64,000 nucleotides of DNA from Iodobacter sp025352645 (GCF_033446605.1 NZ_JAWQUO010000019.1:1-64000), one strand, 5' to 3'. Numbered from the stretch's first letter, positions 24,737-33,352 are shown. Made by a program: numbers and translations. Notes: generated from the letters alone by a model not told the origin.

Positions 24737-25969
24737 ATGTCCTTTGCCACTCTGGGGCTATCACCCGCCGTTTTACTTGCTGCTAGCAAAAAATCCTATA
24801 TCACTCCAACGCCTGTGCAGGCGGCGGTGATTCCTGCTGTGCTATGGGGAGAGGATGTTTTGGCGCAGGCGGCCACGGGCTCGGGTAAAACCGCTGCTTA
24901 CGTTTTGCCGCTGCTGCATCTTATGACGACGGGCAGTAGCAAGGTGCTGATTCTGGTACCCACGCGTGAGCTGGCGGTGCAGGTTGGGGACGAGATCAAA
25001 GGCTTGCTGGCGGCTTTAGGCAAAATGACTCGGCCTATCAAGCTGGTGACGGTCTTTGGCGGGGTGGCGATTAATCCGCAAATGATGCAGCTGCGTGGTG
25101 GGGCCGATGTGCTGGTGGCAACGCCTGGGCGCTTACTGGATTTAATCGATAAGAACTCGGTTCGGCTCGAGTTCTTTAATACCCTGGTGCTGGATGAGGC
25201 CGATCGCTTATTAGATATGGGCTTTGCTGCCGAAATTAACCGCATCTTGGCGCTGTTGCCGGCTAAGCGCCAGAGTCTGTTTTTCTCGGCGACTTTTCCT
25301 GACGAAGTAACAGCGCTGGCCGAGGGGATTTTGCATCAGCCTAGCCGCGTGACGATTGAAAACACCGAGATCAACCAGCCGGATATCTTGCAGCGCGCGA
25401 TCAGCGTCGATGCCCATGCTCGCACAGCGCTACTGGCTCAGCTGATTCAAGACAATGGTGGGCAACGGGTGCTGGTGTTTGTGGCTAGCAAGCAGGGGGC
25501 CGAGCTACTTGCAAATCAACTTTACGCCAAAGGCATTAACGCCGCGCCATTTCACGGCGAGTTTAGCCAAGGAAGGCGTAATCAAGTGTTAGCCGAGTTT
25601 AAATCAGGCAATTTGCAAGTGGTGGTCGCCACCGATTTGGCAGGCCGAGGTATCGATATCGATGCGCTGGCTTTTGTGGTGAATTACGATCTGCCCAGAT
25701 CCCCCATTGATTACACCCACCGCATTGGCCGCACTGGCCGCAATGGTGCAAGTGGCTGCGCAATCAGCTTTGTTGCCGCCGCCACTGAAACGCATTTCCG
25801 CCTGATAGAAAGCCGCACGCATATTCGCCTTGTTAGAGAAGTGATCGCAGGTTTTGAACCCCTACAAACTAGTGCGTCTGCCGTGCCGAATAGCGGTGGA
25901 GTTAAGGGGGTAAGGATGAGTAAAAAAGATAAACTGCGCGCGGCAGCAGCTAGGGAAGAGAAGGATTAA
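24737..25969 (+). CDS. rhlE: DEAD-box ATP-dependent RNA helicase, RhlE type
   Basis: A 410-residue DEAD-box helicase. The ATG at 24737 follows AAGG at 24727-24730; a longer frame reaching into the preceding repeat is rejected. All motifs are visible: Q motif with TPTPVQAAVIP, motif I AATGSGKTAAY, Ia PTRELAVQ, Ib TPGRLLD, II VLDEADRLLDMGF, III FFSATF, V DLAGRGIDID and VI HRIGRTGR. The short basic C-terminus (KKDKLRAAAAREEKD) fits RhlE-like proteins that act in ribosome assembly or RNA turnover. Sequence alone cannot exclude another DEAD-box subgroup. Confidence 0.88.
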   Translation: MSFATLGLSPAVLLAASKKSYITPTPVQAAVIPAVLWGEDVLAQAATGSGKTAAYVLPLLHLMTTGSSKVLILVPTRELAVQVGDEIKGLLAALGKMTRPIKLVTVFGGVAINPQMMQLRGGADVLVATPGRLLDLIDKNSVRLEFFNTLVLDEADRLLDMGFAAEINRILALLPAKRQSLFFSATFPDEVTALAEGILHQPSRVTIENTEINQPDILQRAISVDAHARTALLAQLIQDNGGQRVLVFVASKQGAELLANQLYAKGINAAPFHGEFSQGRRNQVLAEFKSGNLQVVVATDLAGRGIDIDALAFVVNYDLPRSPIDYTHRIGRTGRNGASGCAISFVAAATETHFRLIESRTHIRLVREVIAGFEPLQTSASAVPNSGGVKGVRMSKKDKLRAAAAREEKD

Positions 25970-25974
25970 ACATG

Positions 25975-26003
25975 TAGGGTGGGCACGATGTTGTGCCCAC
26001 ATG
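25975..26003. repeat. Short palindromic repeat (GTAGGGTGGGCAC family)
   Basis: GGGTGGGCAC-GATGTT-GTGCCCACAT hairpin directly after the rhlE stop, likely to act as its transcription end. Confidence 0.7.
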
Positions 26004-26020
26004 TAGCCACATCAATCTTC

Positions 26021-26186
26021 CTGATTATCCCTCTTGCTCAAACAAAGCCATATATGACATGCAGGTCAATGTCCTGTAGGGGCGCTGCTTGCTGCGCCCT
26101 TTTCAGCGAGGGCGCAGCAAGCAGCGCCCCTACGCGTTAGCACTATCTCAGGCCAACGACAAAAAATAAGCAAGAGACATAATCAG
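26021..26186. repeat. MITE-like nested palindrome with a perfect 24-bp inner inverted repeat
   Basis: The outer arms CTGATTATCCCTCTTGCTCA (26021-26040) and GCAAGAGACATAATCAG (26170-26186) match the outer arms of the element at 8921-9059. Inside, 26076-26099 and 26110-26133 form a perfect 24-bp inverted repeat starting GTAGGGGCGCTGC, which differs in sequence from the core at 8964-9023. Same shell, different core. Confidence 0.75.
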
Positions 26187-26200
26187 GTCAATCTTTACCC

Positions 26201-26226
26201 GTGGGCACAAACACGCGCCCACCCTA
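26201..26226. repeat. Half-preserved GTGGGCAC/GCCCACCCTA repeat
   Basis: GTGGGCACAAACACGCGCCCACCCTA keeps a GTGGGC/GCCCAC stem (key bases only) and the CCCTA end, placed just before the 3' end of the minus-strand M13 peptidase gene. Confidence 0.6.
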
Positions 26227-26257
26227 AGCAACAAAAGGTTAGTTTTTTAGCCCATCA

Positions 26258-28273
26258 TCACCAAATATTCACCCGTTTATCTTCGCTTCTTAATGCCGCT
26301 TTATCGCAAGAAAATGCGGCGGCAAATTCTGGCATATTGGCGGTGGGGGCAAGTACACGGTATTTATCTGGTGAATGCGGATCGGTCAGTATTTGCATAC
26401 GCAAGGCTTCATTGCGAACATTGTTTCTAAAGCTTTGTGCATTAGCAATAAAGAAGCGTTGCTCCTGCGTTAATCCATCTATTTTTTCCGGCTGTGGTTT
26501 GCTCGCCAGCGATTTCTGTAATGCGATAAAGGCAATTTTTAAACCGCCTAAATCGGCGATATTTTCGCCAGCGGTGAGTTTGCCATTGATATGTAATTCA
26601 TCGATGGGATTAAATTCATCGAATTGCTTAGCAATCTTACTCACTCTAATTGCAAAGTTCTTTTTATCATCGCTGCTCCACCAGCTTTTTAAATTGCCAT
26701 CGCCATCAAATTGGCTGCCTTCATCATCAAATGCATGGGTTAATTCATGGCCGATGGTGGCACCGGTATTACCATAATTGCTAGCGGTATCTGCCCCTAT
26801 ATGAAACAGCGGCGCTTGCAAAATGCCCGCAGGGAACACAATCTCATTCATGCTTGGGTTGTAATAAGCATTGACGGTAGAAGGCGTCATTCCCCATTCA
26901 TTTCTATCAATTTCTTTACCTAATTTGGCAAGCTGGCGTTTGAATTCAAATTCATGGCCGTGTTTAATATTGCTCACATAAGATTCTTTACTGATTTGCA
27001 AAGTACTGTAATCTCGCCAAGTATCTGGATAAGCAATTTTAACGGCGATTTTATCCAGTTTTTTTAAAGCTTGCTGCTTGGTGGCATAACTCATCCAGTC
27101 CAGCGTTTTAATTTGCTCAGCCATAGCATATTTAATATTGCTGACCATATCTAAAGCTTCGGCTTTGGCTGCTGGGCTGAAGTATTCAGCGACATAAAGC
27201 TCACCTAATGCCTCACCTAAATTTTGATCTACACTTTTTAATACCCGCTTCCAGCGCGGCCTTAATTCTTTTGCCCCAGATAAGGTTTTACTATAAAAAT
27301 CAAAATCTGCATTTACAAAAGCTGAGGAAAGATATTTAGCTCGGTTATGGACTAGATGCCAGCGCAAATAAACCTTCCAGTCATCCAAAGATACGGTGTT
27401 AATAATATGGTTAATATGTTTAAAGAATTTAGGCTGGGCAATATTCATATCATGCGGCACAGCAATGCTTAATTCTTCAAAGTAATCGCGCCATGCCAGG
27501 TTGGGGCTGAGTTTTTGCAAGCCTTTTGCGCTGAGCAGATGATAAGTCGCCTCAGGATCGCGCTGCTCTACCTTCGTCATTGAAGCATGGGCAAGGCCAG
27601 TTTCTAAACGAAGAATACGAATAGCATTTTTTTCAGCCTGCTGAGGCTTATCCCCCAGTAGGACAAATACCTGAACCAAGTGGGCTTTATATTGCTGGCG
27701 GATGGTTTTATTTTTACTATCCGTTTTTAAATAATAATCTCGGTCTGGCAGGCCCAAACCGCCCTGCGATAAATCGACAATATAGCGCAGAGAGTTCTTT
27801 GCATCTTGATTGATATTAAAATCAAATAAGGGATTAATGCCCTCGCTATGCAATTGGGCGATGGTGCGAATTAAATCTTGCCTTGTTTTGATTGCCGCAA
27901 TTTGGCTTAGCCGCTCAGCCAGCGGCTGAGCACCAGCCGCCTCTATTGCCGTCTCGTCCATTCCGCTTAAATAAAATGCACCTACTTTATCCGCCACTGG
28001 ATTGGGGCTGGTGGATTGTGCAGCCTTCTCAATAATCTTTTTAAGCGCATCCAGATTTTTTTCAGCCACCTCGTCATACGCCCCATAGCTTGCTCGGTCT
28101 GCCGGAATGGGATGCTCGGCCAGCCATTTACCATTGGCAAATTGATAAAAATTGCTGCATGGATCGGCCGCTCTATCCATTGTTGCGGCTTCTAACACCA
28201 AACTATTAGCGTGGCTTAAAGCCGATCCAGCAATAAATAAAGCCGTAATGGCGGTGCGAATTGGATTGGGCAT
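26258..28273 (-). CDS. pepO: M13-family (neprilysin-like, PepO) zinc metallopeptidase
   Basis: A 671-residue exported endopeptidase. It has a signal peptide MPNPIRTAITALFIAGSALSHA, then MDRAADPCSNFYQFANGKWL typical of M13 enzymes. The zinc site HELTH (about residue 505, in TIGHELTHAFDDEGSQFD) and the third ligand in GENIADLGG (about 570), together with NAYYNPSMNEIVFPAGIL, are all intact. The end KRVNIW matches the family terminus (VW/IW). It probably degrades peptides in the periplasm or outside. It is monocistronic, divergent from a MarR-GNAT gene whose operator-like dyad lies between them. Confidence 0.93.
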   Translation of the reverse strand: MPNPIRTAITALFIAGSALSHANSLVLEAATMDRAADPCSNFYQFANGKWLAEHPIPADRASYGAYDEVAEKNLDALKKIIEKAAQSTSPNPVADKVGAFYLSGMDETAIEAAGAQPLAERLSQIAAIKTRQDLIRTIAQLHSEGINPLFDFNINQDAKNSLRYIVDLSQGGLGLPDRDYYLKTDSKNKTIRQQYKAHLVQVFVLLGDKPQQAEKNAIRILRLETGLAHASMTKVEQRDPEATYHLLSAKGLQKLSPNLAWRDYFEELSIAVPHDMNIAQPKFFKHINHIINTVSLDDWKVYLRWHLVHNRAKYLSSAFVNADFDFYSKTLSGAKELRPRWKRVLKSVDQNLGEALGELYVAEYFSPAAKAEALDMVSNIKYAMAEQIKTLDWMSYATKQQALKKLDKIAVKIAYPDTWRDYSTLQISKESYVSNIKHGHEFEFKRQLAKLGKEIDRNEWGMTPSTVNAYYNPSMNEIVFPAGILQAPLFHIGADTASNYGNTGATIGHELTHAFDDEGSQFDGDGNLKSWWSSDDKKNFAIRVSKIAKQFDEFNPIDELHINGKLTAGENIADLGGLKIAFIALQKSLASKPQPEKIDGLTQEQRFFIANAQSFRNNVRNEALRMQILTDPHSPDKYRVLAPTANMPEFAAAFSCDKAALRSEDKRVNIW

Positions 28274-28394
28274 GGCGAGTCTTTGAGTGGATGGTTTGGC
28301 TTTGAATCTACGCAGTTATGCTTTTAAAATATATTGGGGTAAGCGAGATGTAAAAAAATGCAGCATTAAGTAATGCTTGCCAAGTGATTGAGTC

Positions 28395-28427
28395 CTCAAT
28401 ATAGTTGTAAAAAACAACTATATTGAG
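28395..28427. promoter_or_regulatory. Perfect 14-bp inverted repeat, probable MarR-type operator
   Basis: CTCAATATAGTTGT (28395-28408) and ACAACTATATTGAG (28414-28427) are exact inverses around AAAAA. It ends 6 bp before the start codon of the MarR-GNAT gene and includes TATATT that could serve as a -10 element. The TTGT-N5-ACAA centre resembles known MarR-family sites. Confidence 0.8.
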
Positions 28428-28433
28428 ATTGGC

Positions 28434-29375
28434 ATGAATTCAAGAGCGCTAAGGGCCGTATCGCGGGATATTGTTCGTGAATTAGGTGTGTTTGCTAAAA
28501 AATGTGGAAAGGTCGATCTCAGCCCCGTTGAGGCGCATATTTTGATTGAGCTGGAAAGCGCTAGCTTCACAAGTTTGCAATTGGTCGAGCGCTTGCGCAT
28601 TGATAAATCCAACGCCAGCCGAGTTTTACAAACAATGCTAGAGCAGGGTTTGATTGAGTGGCAGGCGCATCTCAGTGATAAAAGAAGTAAGCAGGCCGTG
28701 CTAACCCTGATGGGTAAAGAGCTATTACAGGCGGTGCATGGGCAATATGATGGCGAAATTAATCAGGTTTTACAGCAGCTAAGCCACGCCGAGCAGCAGG
28801 CTTTGGAGGCGGGTTTAGTTTTGTATCGGCAAGCTTTAGTCAAAGCCCGTGCCCAGCAAGGCTATCAAATCCGCCGAATGTTAGAGGCGGATAATCAGGG
28901 CGTAGCGGCGGTGATTCGCCAAGTATCGGCAGAGCACGGCTTGAGCGCGGCTCAGGGTTATGGCGTGGCAGACCCGTATTTGGATCAACTTTATCCATGC
29001 TATCAGCAGGCAGGCGCTGCTTATTGGGTAATTCAAAAGGATGCTGGTGAGCTACTTGGTGGTGCAGGTATTGCTCCGCTAGCGGGCGCTGTGGGATCAG
29101 TATGCGAGTTACAAAAGATGTATTTATTAAGCAGTAGCCGAGGCTTAGGTTTTGGCCAACGTTTGCTTAATATTGCCTGTGATTTTGCAAAGCAGGCGGG
29201 GTATCAGCAGTGCTATCTGGAAACCACGGCCAGCTTACCGGCAGCGCTCGCCCTGTATAAAAAAATGGGCTTTAGGCAAATTGCTGAGGCTATGGGCGAC
29301 ACCGGCCATCACTCGTGCGAGATTTTTATGCTGAAGGATTTATGGGAACCTCGAAAAACCCATCTGGTCTCATAA
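28434..29375 (+). CDS. MarR-family regulator fused to a GNAT acetyltransferase
   Basis: A 313-residue bifunctional protein. Residues 1-140 are a MarR winged helix (VEAHILIELESASFTSLQLVERLRIDKSNASRVL, read as helix-turn-helix; then LIEWQAHLSDKRSKQAVLTL wing). Residues about 148-300 are a GNAT domain with the acetyl-CoA loop SSRGLGFGQRLL and CYLETTASLPAALALYKKMGF. Such MarR-GNAT fusions are widespread but the small molecule or acceptor is usually unknown. A perfect dyad immediately upstream suggests autoregulation. No good Shine-Dalgarno is visible before ATG 28434. The last nine codons (EPRKTHLVS) lie in a palindromic repeat. Confidence 0.87.
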   Translation: MNSRALRAVSRDIVRELGVFAKKCGKVDLSPVEAHILIELESASFTSLQLVERLRIDKSNASRVLQTMLEQGLIEWQAHLSDKRSKQAVLTLMGKELLQAVHGQYDGEINQVLQQLSHAEQQALEAGLVLYRQALVKARAQQGYQIRRMLEADNQGVAAVIRQVSAEHGLSAAQGYGVADPYLDQLYPCYQQAGAAYWVIQKDAGELLGGAGIAPLAGAVGSVCELQKMYLLSSSRGLGFGQRLLNIACDFAKQAGYQQCYLETTASLPAALALYKKMGFRQIAEAMGDTGHHSCEIFMLKDLWEPRKTHLVS

Positions 29376-29480
29376 TACTGCGTTGCGCATTAAAAAAACC
29401 TCCTTACATATCAACGCATATGCAGCGTCGATTTTTTTAATACGCGCCTTGTCTTATTTAGAAATATAGGCTTTTCGAGG
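29349..29480. repeat. 130-bp imperfect palindrome overlapping the end of the MarR-GNAT gene
   Basis: CCTCGAAAAACCCAT at 29349 on is the near-inverse of ATAGGCTTTTCGAGG at 29466-29480. Inside, GCGCATTAAAAAAA pairs with TTTTTTTAATACGCGC, and the centre holds ACGCATATGCAGCGT. The whole segment folds on itself. It supplies the final codons and stop of the upstream gene, so it may be a mobile palindromic element that landed at the gene's 3' end. Confidence 0.65.
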
Positions 29481-29497
29481 CCCCCATGTAAAAAACA

Positions 29498-29532
29498 AAA
29501 CCCCGCCTTTTAAAAAGACGGGGTTTATTTTT
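29498..29532 (-). terminator. Terminator of the gnd gene (works in both directions)
   Basis: AAACCCCGCC and GACGGGGTTT flank TTTTAAAAA. On the minus strand it follows the gnd stop by about 17 bp and is followed by a T run; on the plus strand it would end the MarR-GNAT transcript. Confidence 0.9.
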
Positions 29533-29548
29533 AGTGCCTTAAAGCCGT

Positions 29549-30460
29549 TTACTTCTTAGCTACATGGTGGCCGCCAAAGGCATTGCGCATCATGGATAGC
29601 AATTTAGCCACGTAATCGCCTTTACCTTGGGTGGTGTAGCGCTGGAATAGCGACGCTGCGATCACTGGAGCAGGAACGCCTAGCTCTACGGCTTCTAGTA
29701 CAGTCCAACGGCCTTCGCCAGAATCGGGTACGAAAGGTTGGATGTCTTCTAGCTTGGTGTCGTTTTTTAGGGTGTCGGCGGTTAAGTCGAGCAACCATGA
29801 GCGAATCACCGAGCCATGACGCCATGTTTCAGCTACTGCAGCTAAATCAAGATTCAGCTCTTTTTTAGCTTCTAAGAGGGCAAAGCCTTCGGCAAAGGCT
29901 TGCATCATGCCGTATTCAATCCCGTTGTGAACCATCTTCACATAGTGGCCGCTGCCAGCCGGGCCTGCGTGAATCCAGCCACGATCGGAAGCCGGAGCCA
30001 AGATTTTGACGAAAGGTTCAGCCATCGCAAACGCGTCTTTTTCACCGCCAATCATGATGGTGTAGCCGTTAGCTAAGCCCCATACGCCGCCTGATACACC
30101 CGCATCCATAAACTTAAAGCCTTTGGCATTGAGTTCTTTAGCGTGGCGTTGCGAATCTTTATACATGGCGTTTGCGCCATCAATAATCAAATCACCTGGA
30201 GCTAATAATGAAGTTAGCTCACCAAACATGGTTTCGCTGATTTCACCAGCAGGCAACATCATCCACACCACGCGTGGGCTTGGCAATTCGGCAATCAGGC
30301 TGGCTACGGAGTCAAAACTGCGGATATTGGCGTGTTCAGCGGCAAGTTGGGTGCGCGTTTCAGCACTTACATCAAAGCCAAATACGGTGGCACCACCAGC
30401 GGCAAGGCGGCGAGTCATATTTGCGCCCATTTTACCGAGACCAATCATTGCAATTTGCAT
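29549..30460 (-). CDS. gnd: 6-phosphogluconate dehydrogenase, short (YqeC/GntZ-like) type
   Basis: A 303-residue decarboxylating 6-phosphogluconate dehydrogenase of the short NAD-type subgroup (about 300 residues, against about 470 for E. coli Gnd). It converts 6-phosphogluconate to ribulose-5-phosphate. Rossmann motif GLGKMGANM near the start, DAGVSGGVWGL, and the catalytic helix GHYVKMVHNGIEYGMMQ (Lys and His-Asn-Gly) are present; the C-terminus is HHVAKK. ATG 30460 follows AAGGA, and upstream in-frame starts are weaker. Single gene with its own terminator. Confidence 0.88.
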   Translation of the reverse strand: MQIAMIGLGKMGANMTRRLAAGGATVFGFDVSAETRTQLAAEHANIRSFDSVASLIAELPSPRVVWMMLPAGEISETMFGELTSLLAPGDLIIDGANAMYKDSQRHAKELNAKGFKFMDAGVSGGVWGLANGYTIMIGGEKDAFAMAEPFVKILAPASDRGWIHAGPAGSGHYVKMVHNGIEYGMMQAFAEGFALLEAKKELNLDLAAVAETWRHGSVIRSWLLDLTADTLKNDTKLEDIQPFVPDSGEGRWTVLEAVELGVPAPVIAASLFQRYTTQGKGDYVAKLLSMMRNAFGGHHVAKK

Positions 30461-30897
30461 TTTGAGCATCCTTGTTTGTTCGTTTTCTCTTGCTTGGCTT
30501 GTGCCCAAGCGGGAATGTCATGCAGCATGAACCTTAGTCGCATGTCTGCCAATTGGGAATTATGGCACTATGCCTTGTGCGTAGTGGGAAGCAAATGCCT
30601 ACAAAATGCGGTAAACGCCCTTTCTTACTATTTTTTAGCAATTTTGGGCTTATTTCAGAGAAATTGATCTCGATTAAAGCAGAATATGTTGCGATGCAGT
30701 ATGATGAATAAGTGTCATAAAGCGTGTGGGCTTTGTGGCATGGTCGCTCTGTGTGTGGGTTGATTAAGGCGTGCGGTGCTGCTTTTTGCAGACGCACGCT
30801 TTTTTCTGCGCGTTATTCTGGCGTTTGTTTGATATAGCTTAAAAGGCACGGTGTCAGATGTATTTAAGCTCCCCATGTTTATCATTCGGGGGTGCTT
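30461..30897. other. Intergenic region with an unassigned terminator; possible small RNA
   Basis: About 435 bp between gnd (minus) and ubiU (plus). I see no protein frame that I trust. A rho-independent terminator GCGTGCG...CGCACGC plus six T lies at 30769-30806 on the plus strand with no gene before it, and TATGAT at about 30701 could be a -10 box. TTGATATAGCTTAA at 30829-30842 is a weak FNR-like half-match upstream of ubiU. Confidence 0.4.
30769..30806 (+). terminator. Orphan rho-independent terminator
   Basis: GCGTGCG (30769-30775) pairs with CGCACGC at 30793-30799, followed by TTTTTT. No coding gene ends upstream on this strand within 400 bp. Confidence 0.8.
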
Positions 30898-31896
30898 ATG
30901 GCCCTGCCACAACTTGTTTGCCCCGCTGGCAGCCTGCCCGCCTTAAAAACCGCGATCGACCAAGGGGCTGATGCGGTTTATTTGGGTTTTAAAAACGCCA
31001 CCAATGCCAGAAACTTTGCTGGCCTTAATTTTAGCGATGCTCAACTGACGGAAGGCGTGCGCTACGCCCACGCTAAATGCCGTGAAGTGCTGATCGCGAT
31101 TAATACCTATGCCCAGCCGGGGCGAGTTGCCGAGTGGCGCACATCGGTGGATAAGGCGGCTGATTTAGGCGCAGATGCCGTTATTTTGGCTGACTTAGGG
31201 CTGTTGGAATACGCTCACCGCACCCATCCCCATTTGCATCTGCATTTATCGGTGCAAGGCTCTGCCACTAATTTTGAAGCCATTAATTTAGCCCATGAAT
31301 GCTTTGGCGTGCGCCGCGCCGTGCTGCCGCGCGTACTGACGCTGCCGCAAGTTGAATATGTGATTAAAAATACAGTGGTAGAGATTGAAGTGTTTGGCTT
31401 TGGCAGCCTCTGCGTGATGGCTGAGGGCCGCTGCATTTTATCGAGCTATGTAACGGGGCAATCCCCCAATACCCACGGTGTGTGCTCCCCAGCCAGCTTT
31501 GTTCGCTGGGAAAACCACGGTGATCGTATGGATGCGCGTTTGAATGGTGTATTGATTGATCGCTTTGAAGCGGGCGAGCCTGCGGGCTATCCAACCCTTT
31601 GTAAGGGGCGTTTTGAGGTGGCAGGGGATACCTATTACGCCATGGAAGAGCCAACCAGCTTGAATACGCTAGCTATCCTGCCGGAGCTAATGCGAATGGG
31701 TGTAGCGGCGATCAAGGTAGAAGGCCGCCAGCGCAGCCCATCTTATGTTGGGGAGGTAACCAAGACCTTGCGTATGGCTATTGATGCCAGCGCTGACCCT
31801 CGTTATTCAGTTAAACCTGCGTGGCAGGCGGCTTTAGATAAGGTATCAGAAGGGCATCAGCAAACGCTGGGCGCTTATGATCGGCCGTGGCGTTGA
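30898..31896 (+). CDS. ubiU: Oxygen-independent ubiquinone hydroxylase subunit UbiU (U32 family)
   Basis: A 332-residue U32-family protein. UbiU with UbiV hydroxylates the ubiquinone ring without oxygen, using 4Fe-4S clusters and prephenate as oxygen donor. The N-terminus LVCPAGSLPALKTAIDQGADAVYLG is diagnostic. Four cluster cysteines are visible: FGSLCVMAEGRC, THGVCSP and TLCKGRF. GGGGGTG precedes ATG 30898. ubiV lies 151 bp downstream on the same strand, and ubiT overlaps ubiV. Confidence 0.92.
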   Translation: MALPQLVCPAGSLPALKTAIDQGADAVYLGFKNATNARNFAGLNFSDAQLTEGVRYAHAKCREVLIAINTYAQPGRVAEWRTSVDKAADLGADAVILADLGLLEYAHRTHPHLHLHLSVQGSATNFEAINLAHECFGVRRAVLPRVLTLPQVEYVIKNTVVEIEVFGFGSLCVMAEGRCILSSYVTGQSPNTHGVCSPASFVRWENHGDRMDARLNGVLIDRFEAGEPAGYPTLCKGRFEVAGDTYYAMEEPTSLNTLAILPELMRMGVAAIKVEGRQRSPSYVGEVTKTLRMAIDASADPRYSVKPAWQAALDKVSEGHQQTLGAYDRPWR

Positions 31897-32047
31897 TGCT
31901 TAATTATCACTCCAATACTGGCGCAAAAAAATGCTAAGCCTGAATGACAGAAACAAGCGTAATAGTGTTTAGTTTTCTCTGTAGAACGCTGTGCTCTTTG
32001 TGTTTGCTGTGCTTAAAGATTTAGTAATATTCTATTAACAGGTATTT

Positions 32048-32923
32048 ATGAAACTCTCCCTCGGTCCCATCCTTTATTACTGGCCTAAGCAGCAGGTGTT
32101 AGATTTTTATGCCGAGGCACTGACTTGGCCTGTGGATGTGATTTATCTGGGCGAGGTAGTTTGCTCGCGTCGGCATGAGCTACGCAGTGCAGATTGGCTT
32201 GAGCTGGCTAAAACCTTGCGGGCAGCGGGTAAAGAGGTGGTGATTTCTTCGCAAGCCTTGCTGGAATCGGCCAGTGATTTATCTAGCTTAAAAAAGCTAG
32301 CCGAAGCGGGGGGGTGTATCGAGGCCAATGACTTGGGCGCGGTTAAAGTGGCCCGTGATTTGGGGATTCCCTTTGTGGCTGGGCCACATCTGAATATTTA
32401 TAACGGTGTAGCACTAGATTGGTTTGCCACTCAAGGCGCAATACGCTGGCTGCCTTCCTTAGAAAGTAGCCAAGCCGATATTGCTGCCATTTTGGCGGAA
32501 AAAACCACCGCCATTGAAACCGAAGTCTTTACTCACGGCTATTTGCCGCTGGCATTTTCAGCGCGCTGCTTTACCGCACGCTATTACGGGCTAAATAAAG
32601 ATGCCTGTGAGTTTCGCTGCCTAGATCATGCTGATGGGCAGTTGGTAGCTACGCGTGAAGGCCAAGGTTTTTTACGGCTGAACGGCATTCAAACCCAATC
32701 ATCCGCCTGCCAAGCGCTGTATGCCGAGCTGCCACAAATGGCCGAGATGGGCATCGATATCCTGCGCATCAGCCCCCAAGCCACAGGCACGAGCGAGCTG
32801 GTGGCAGCCTATGCCCAAAAATGCAGTTATCCCAAGGCTATCCACGACTTTTCAACAGCTTATCCACAGGGGATTGTGAATGGTTATTGGCATGGAGAAG
32901 CAGGTATTAAGGAATGTATATGA
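32048..32923 (+). CDS. ubiV: Oxygen-independent ubiquinone hydroxylase subunit UbiV (U32 family)
   Basis: A 291-residue partner of UbiU. Starts MKLSLGPILYYWPKQQVLDFY, a typical UbiV beginning. Cluster cysteines: EVVCSRRHELR near residue 39 and the set SARCFTARYYGLNKDACEFRC (Cys spaced by 12 and 3). Normal family length. Its final codons overlap the ubiT start by 10 bp. The three genes together imply ubiquinone synthesis under anoxia. Confidence 0.92.
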   Translation: MKLSLGPILYYWPKQQVLDFYAEALTWPVDVIYLGEVVCSRRHELRSADWLELAKTLRAAGKEVVISSQALLESASDLSSLKKLAEAGGCIEANDLGAVKVARDLGIPFVAGPHLNIYNGVALDWFATQGAIRWLPSLESSQADIAAILAEKTTAIETEVFTHGYLPLAFSARCFTARYYGLNKDACEFRCLDHADGQLVATREGQGFLRLNGIQTQSSACQALYAELPQMAEMGIDILRISPQATGTSELVAAYAQKCSYPKAIHDFSTAYPQGIVNGYWHGEAGIKECI

Positions 32924-33345
32924 AACGCTTACGTCAATTTATCTTATTAAAGCTACCAGAAGCGCCTCTTGCCATTGCTTTGGCGAGCAGTTTGAATCTG
33001 GTCAAAAGCAAGCTCTGGCCAGAGGAAGATTTTATATGGCTGGCTGGGCGAAATATTCGCTTAGAAGTGCTGGATATTGGTCGAGGCCTGACGCTGTCTT
33101 TTCAAAATGGCGGCTTTAAGCGCGGGACCGGCACAGCAGACGTAAGCTTTAGTGCCAGCCTTGCTGATTATTTGGTGCTGGCCCGACGCTTAGAAGACCC
33201 CGATACGCTGTTTTTTCAGCGCCGCTTAAGTATTGAGGGCGATACCGAGCTGGGGCTCACGCTAAAAAACTTGATGGACGCGACTGATTTTGAGCCGCTC
33301 CTAGCGTGGTTACCCAGCAGATTGCGTGCACATTTGCCGGTTTGA
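32914..33345 (+). CDS. ubiT: UbiT, SCP2-domain lipid-binding accessory factor
   Basis: A 143-residue SCP2-domain protein (YhbT/UbiT). UbiT binds isoprenoid quinone intermediates and is needed with UbiU/UbiV for anaerobic ubiquinone synthesis. The core LEVLDIGRGLTLSFQNGGFKRG and DVSFSASLADYLVLARRLEDPDTLFFQRRLSIEGDTELGLTLKN (given here as its key run) are clear SCP2 features. ATG at 32914 or 32920, both overlapping ubiV, indicates coupling. A palindromic repeat follows. Confidence 0.9.
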   Translation: MYMKRLRQFILLKLPEAPLAIALASSLNLVKSKLWPEEDFIWLAGRNIRLEVLDIGRGLTLSFQNGGFKRGTGTADVSFSASLADYLVLARRLEDPDTLFFQRRLSIEGDTELGLTLKNLMDATDFEPLLAWLPSRLRAHLPV

Positions 33346-33352
33346 TTGCCGT

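Noticed and set aside
30534..30912. Minus- and plus-strand open frames in the gnd-ubiU gap
   Set aside because: Low-complexity translations that cross a terminator hairpin, with no ribosome-binding site; no family resemblance.
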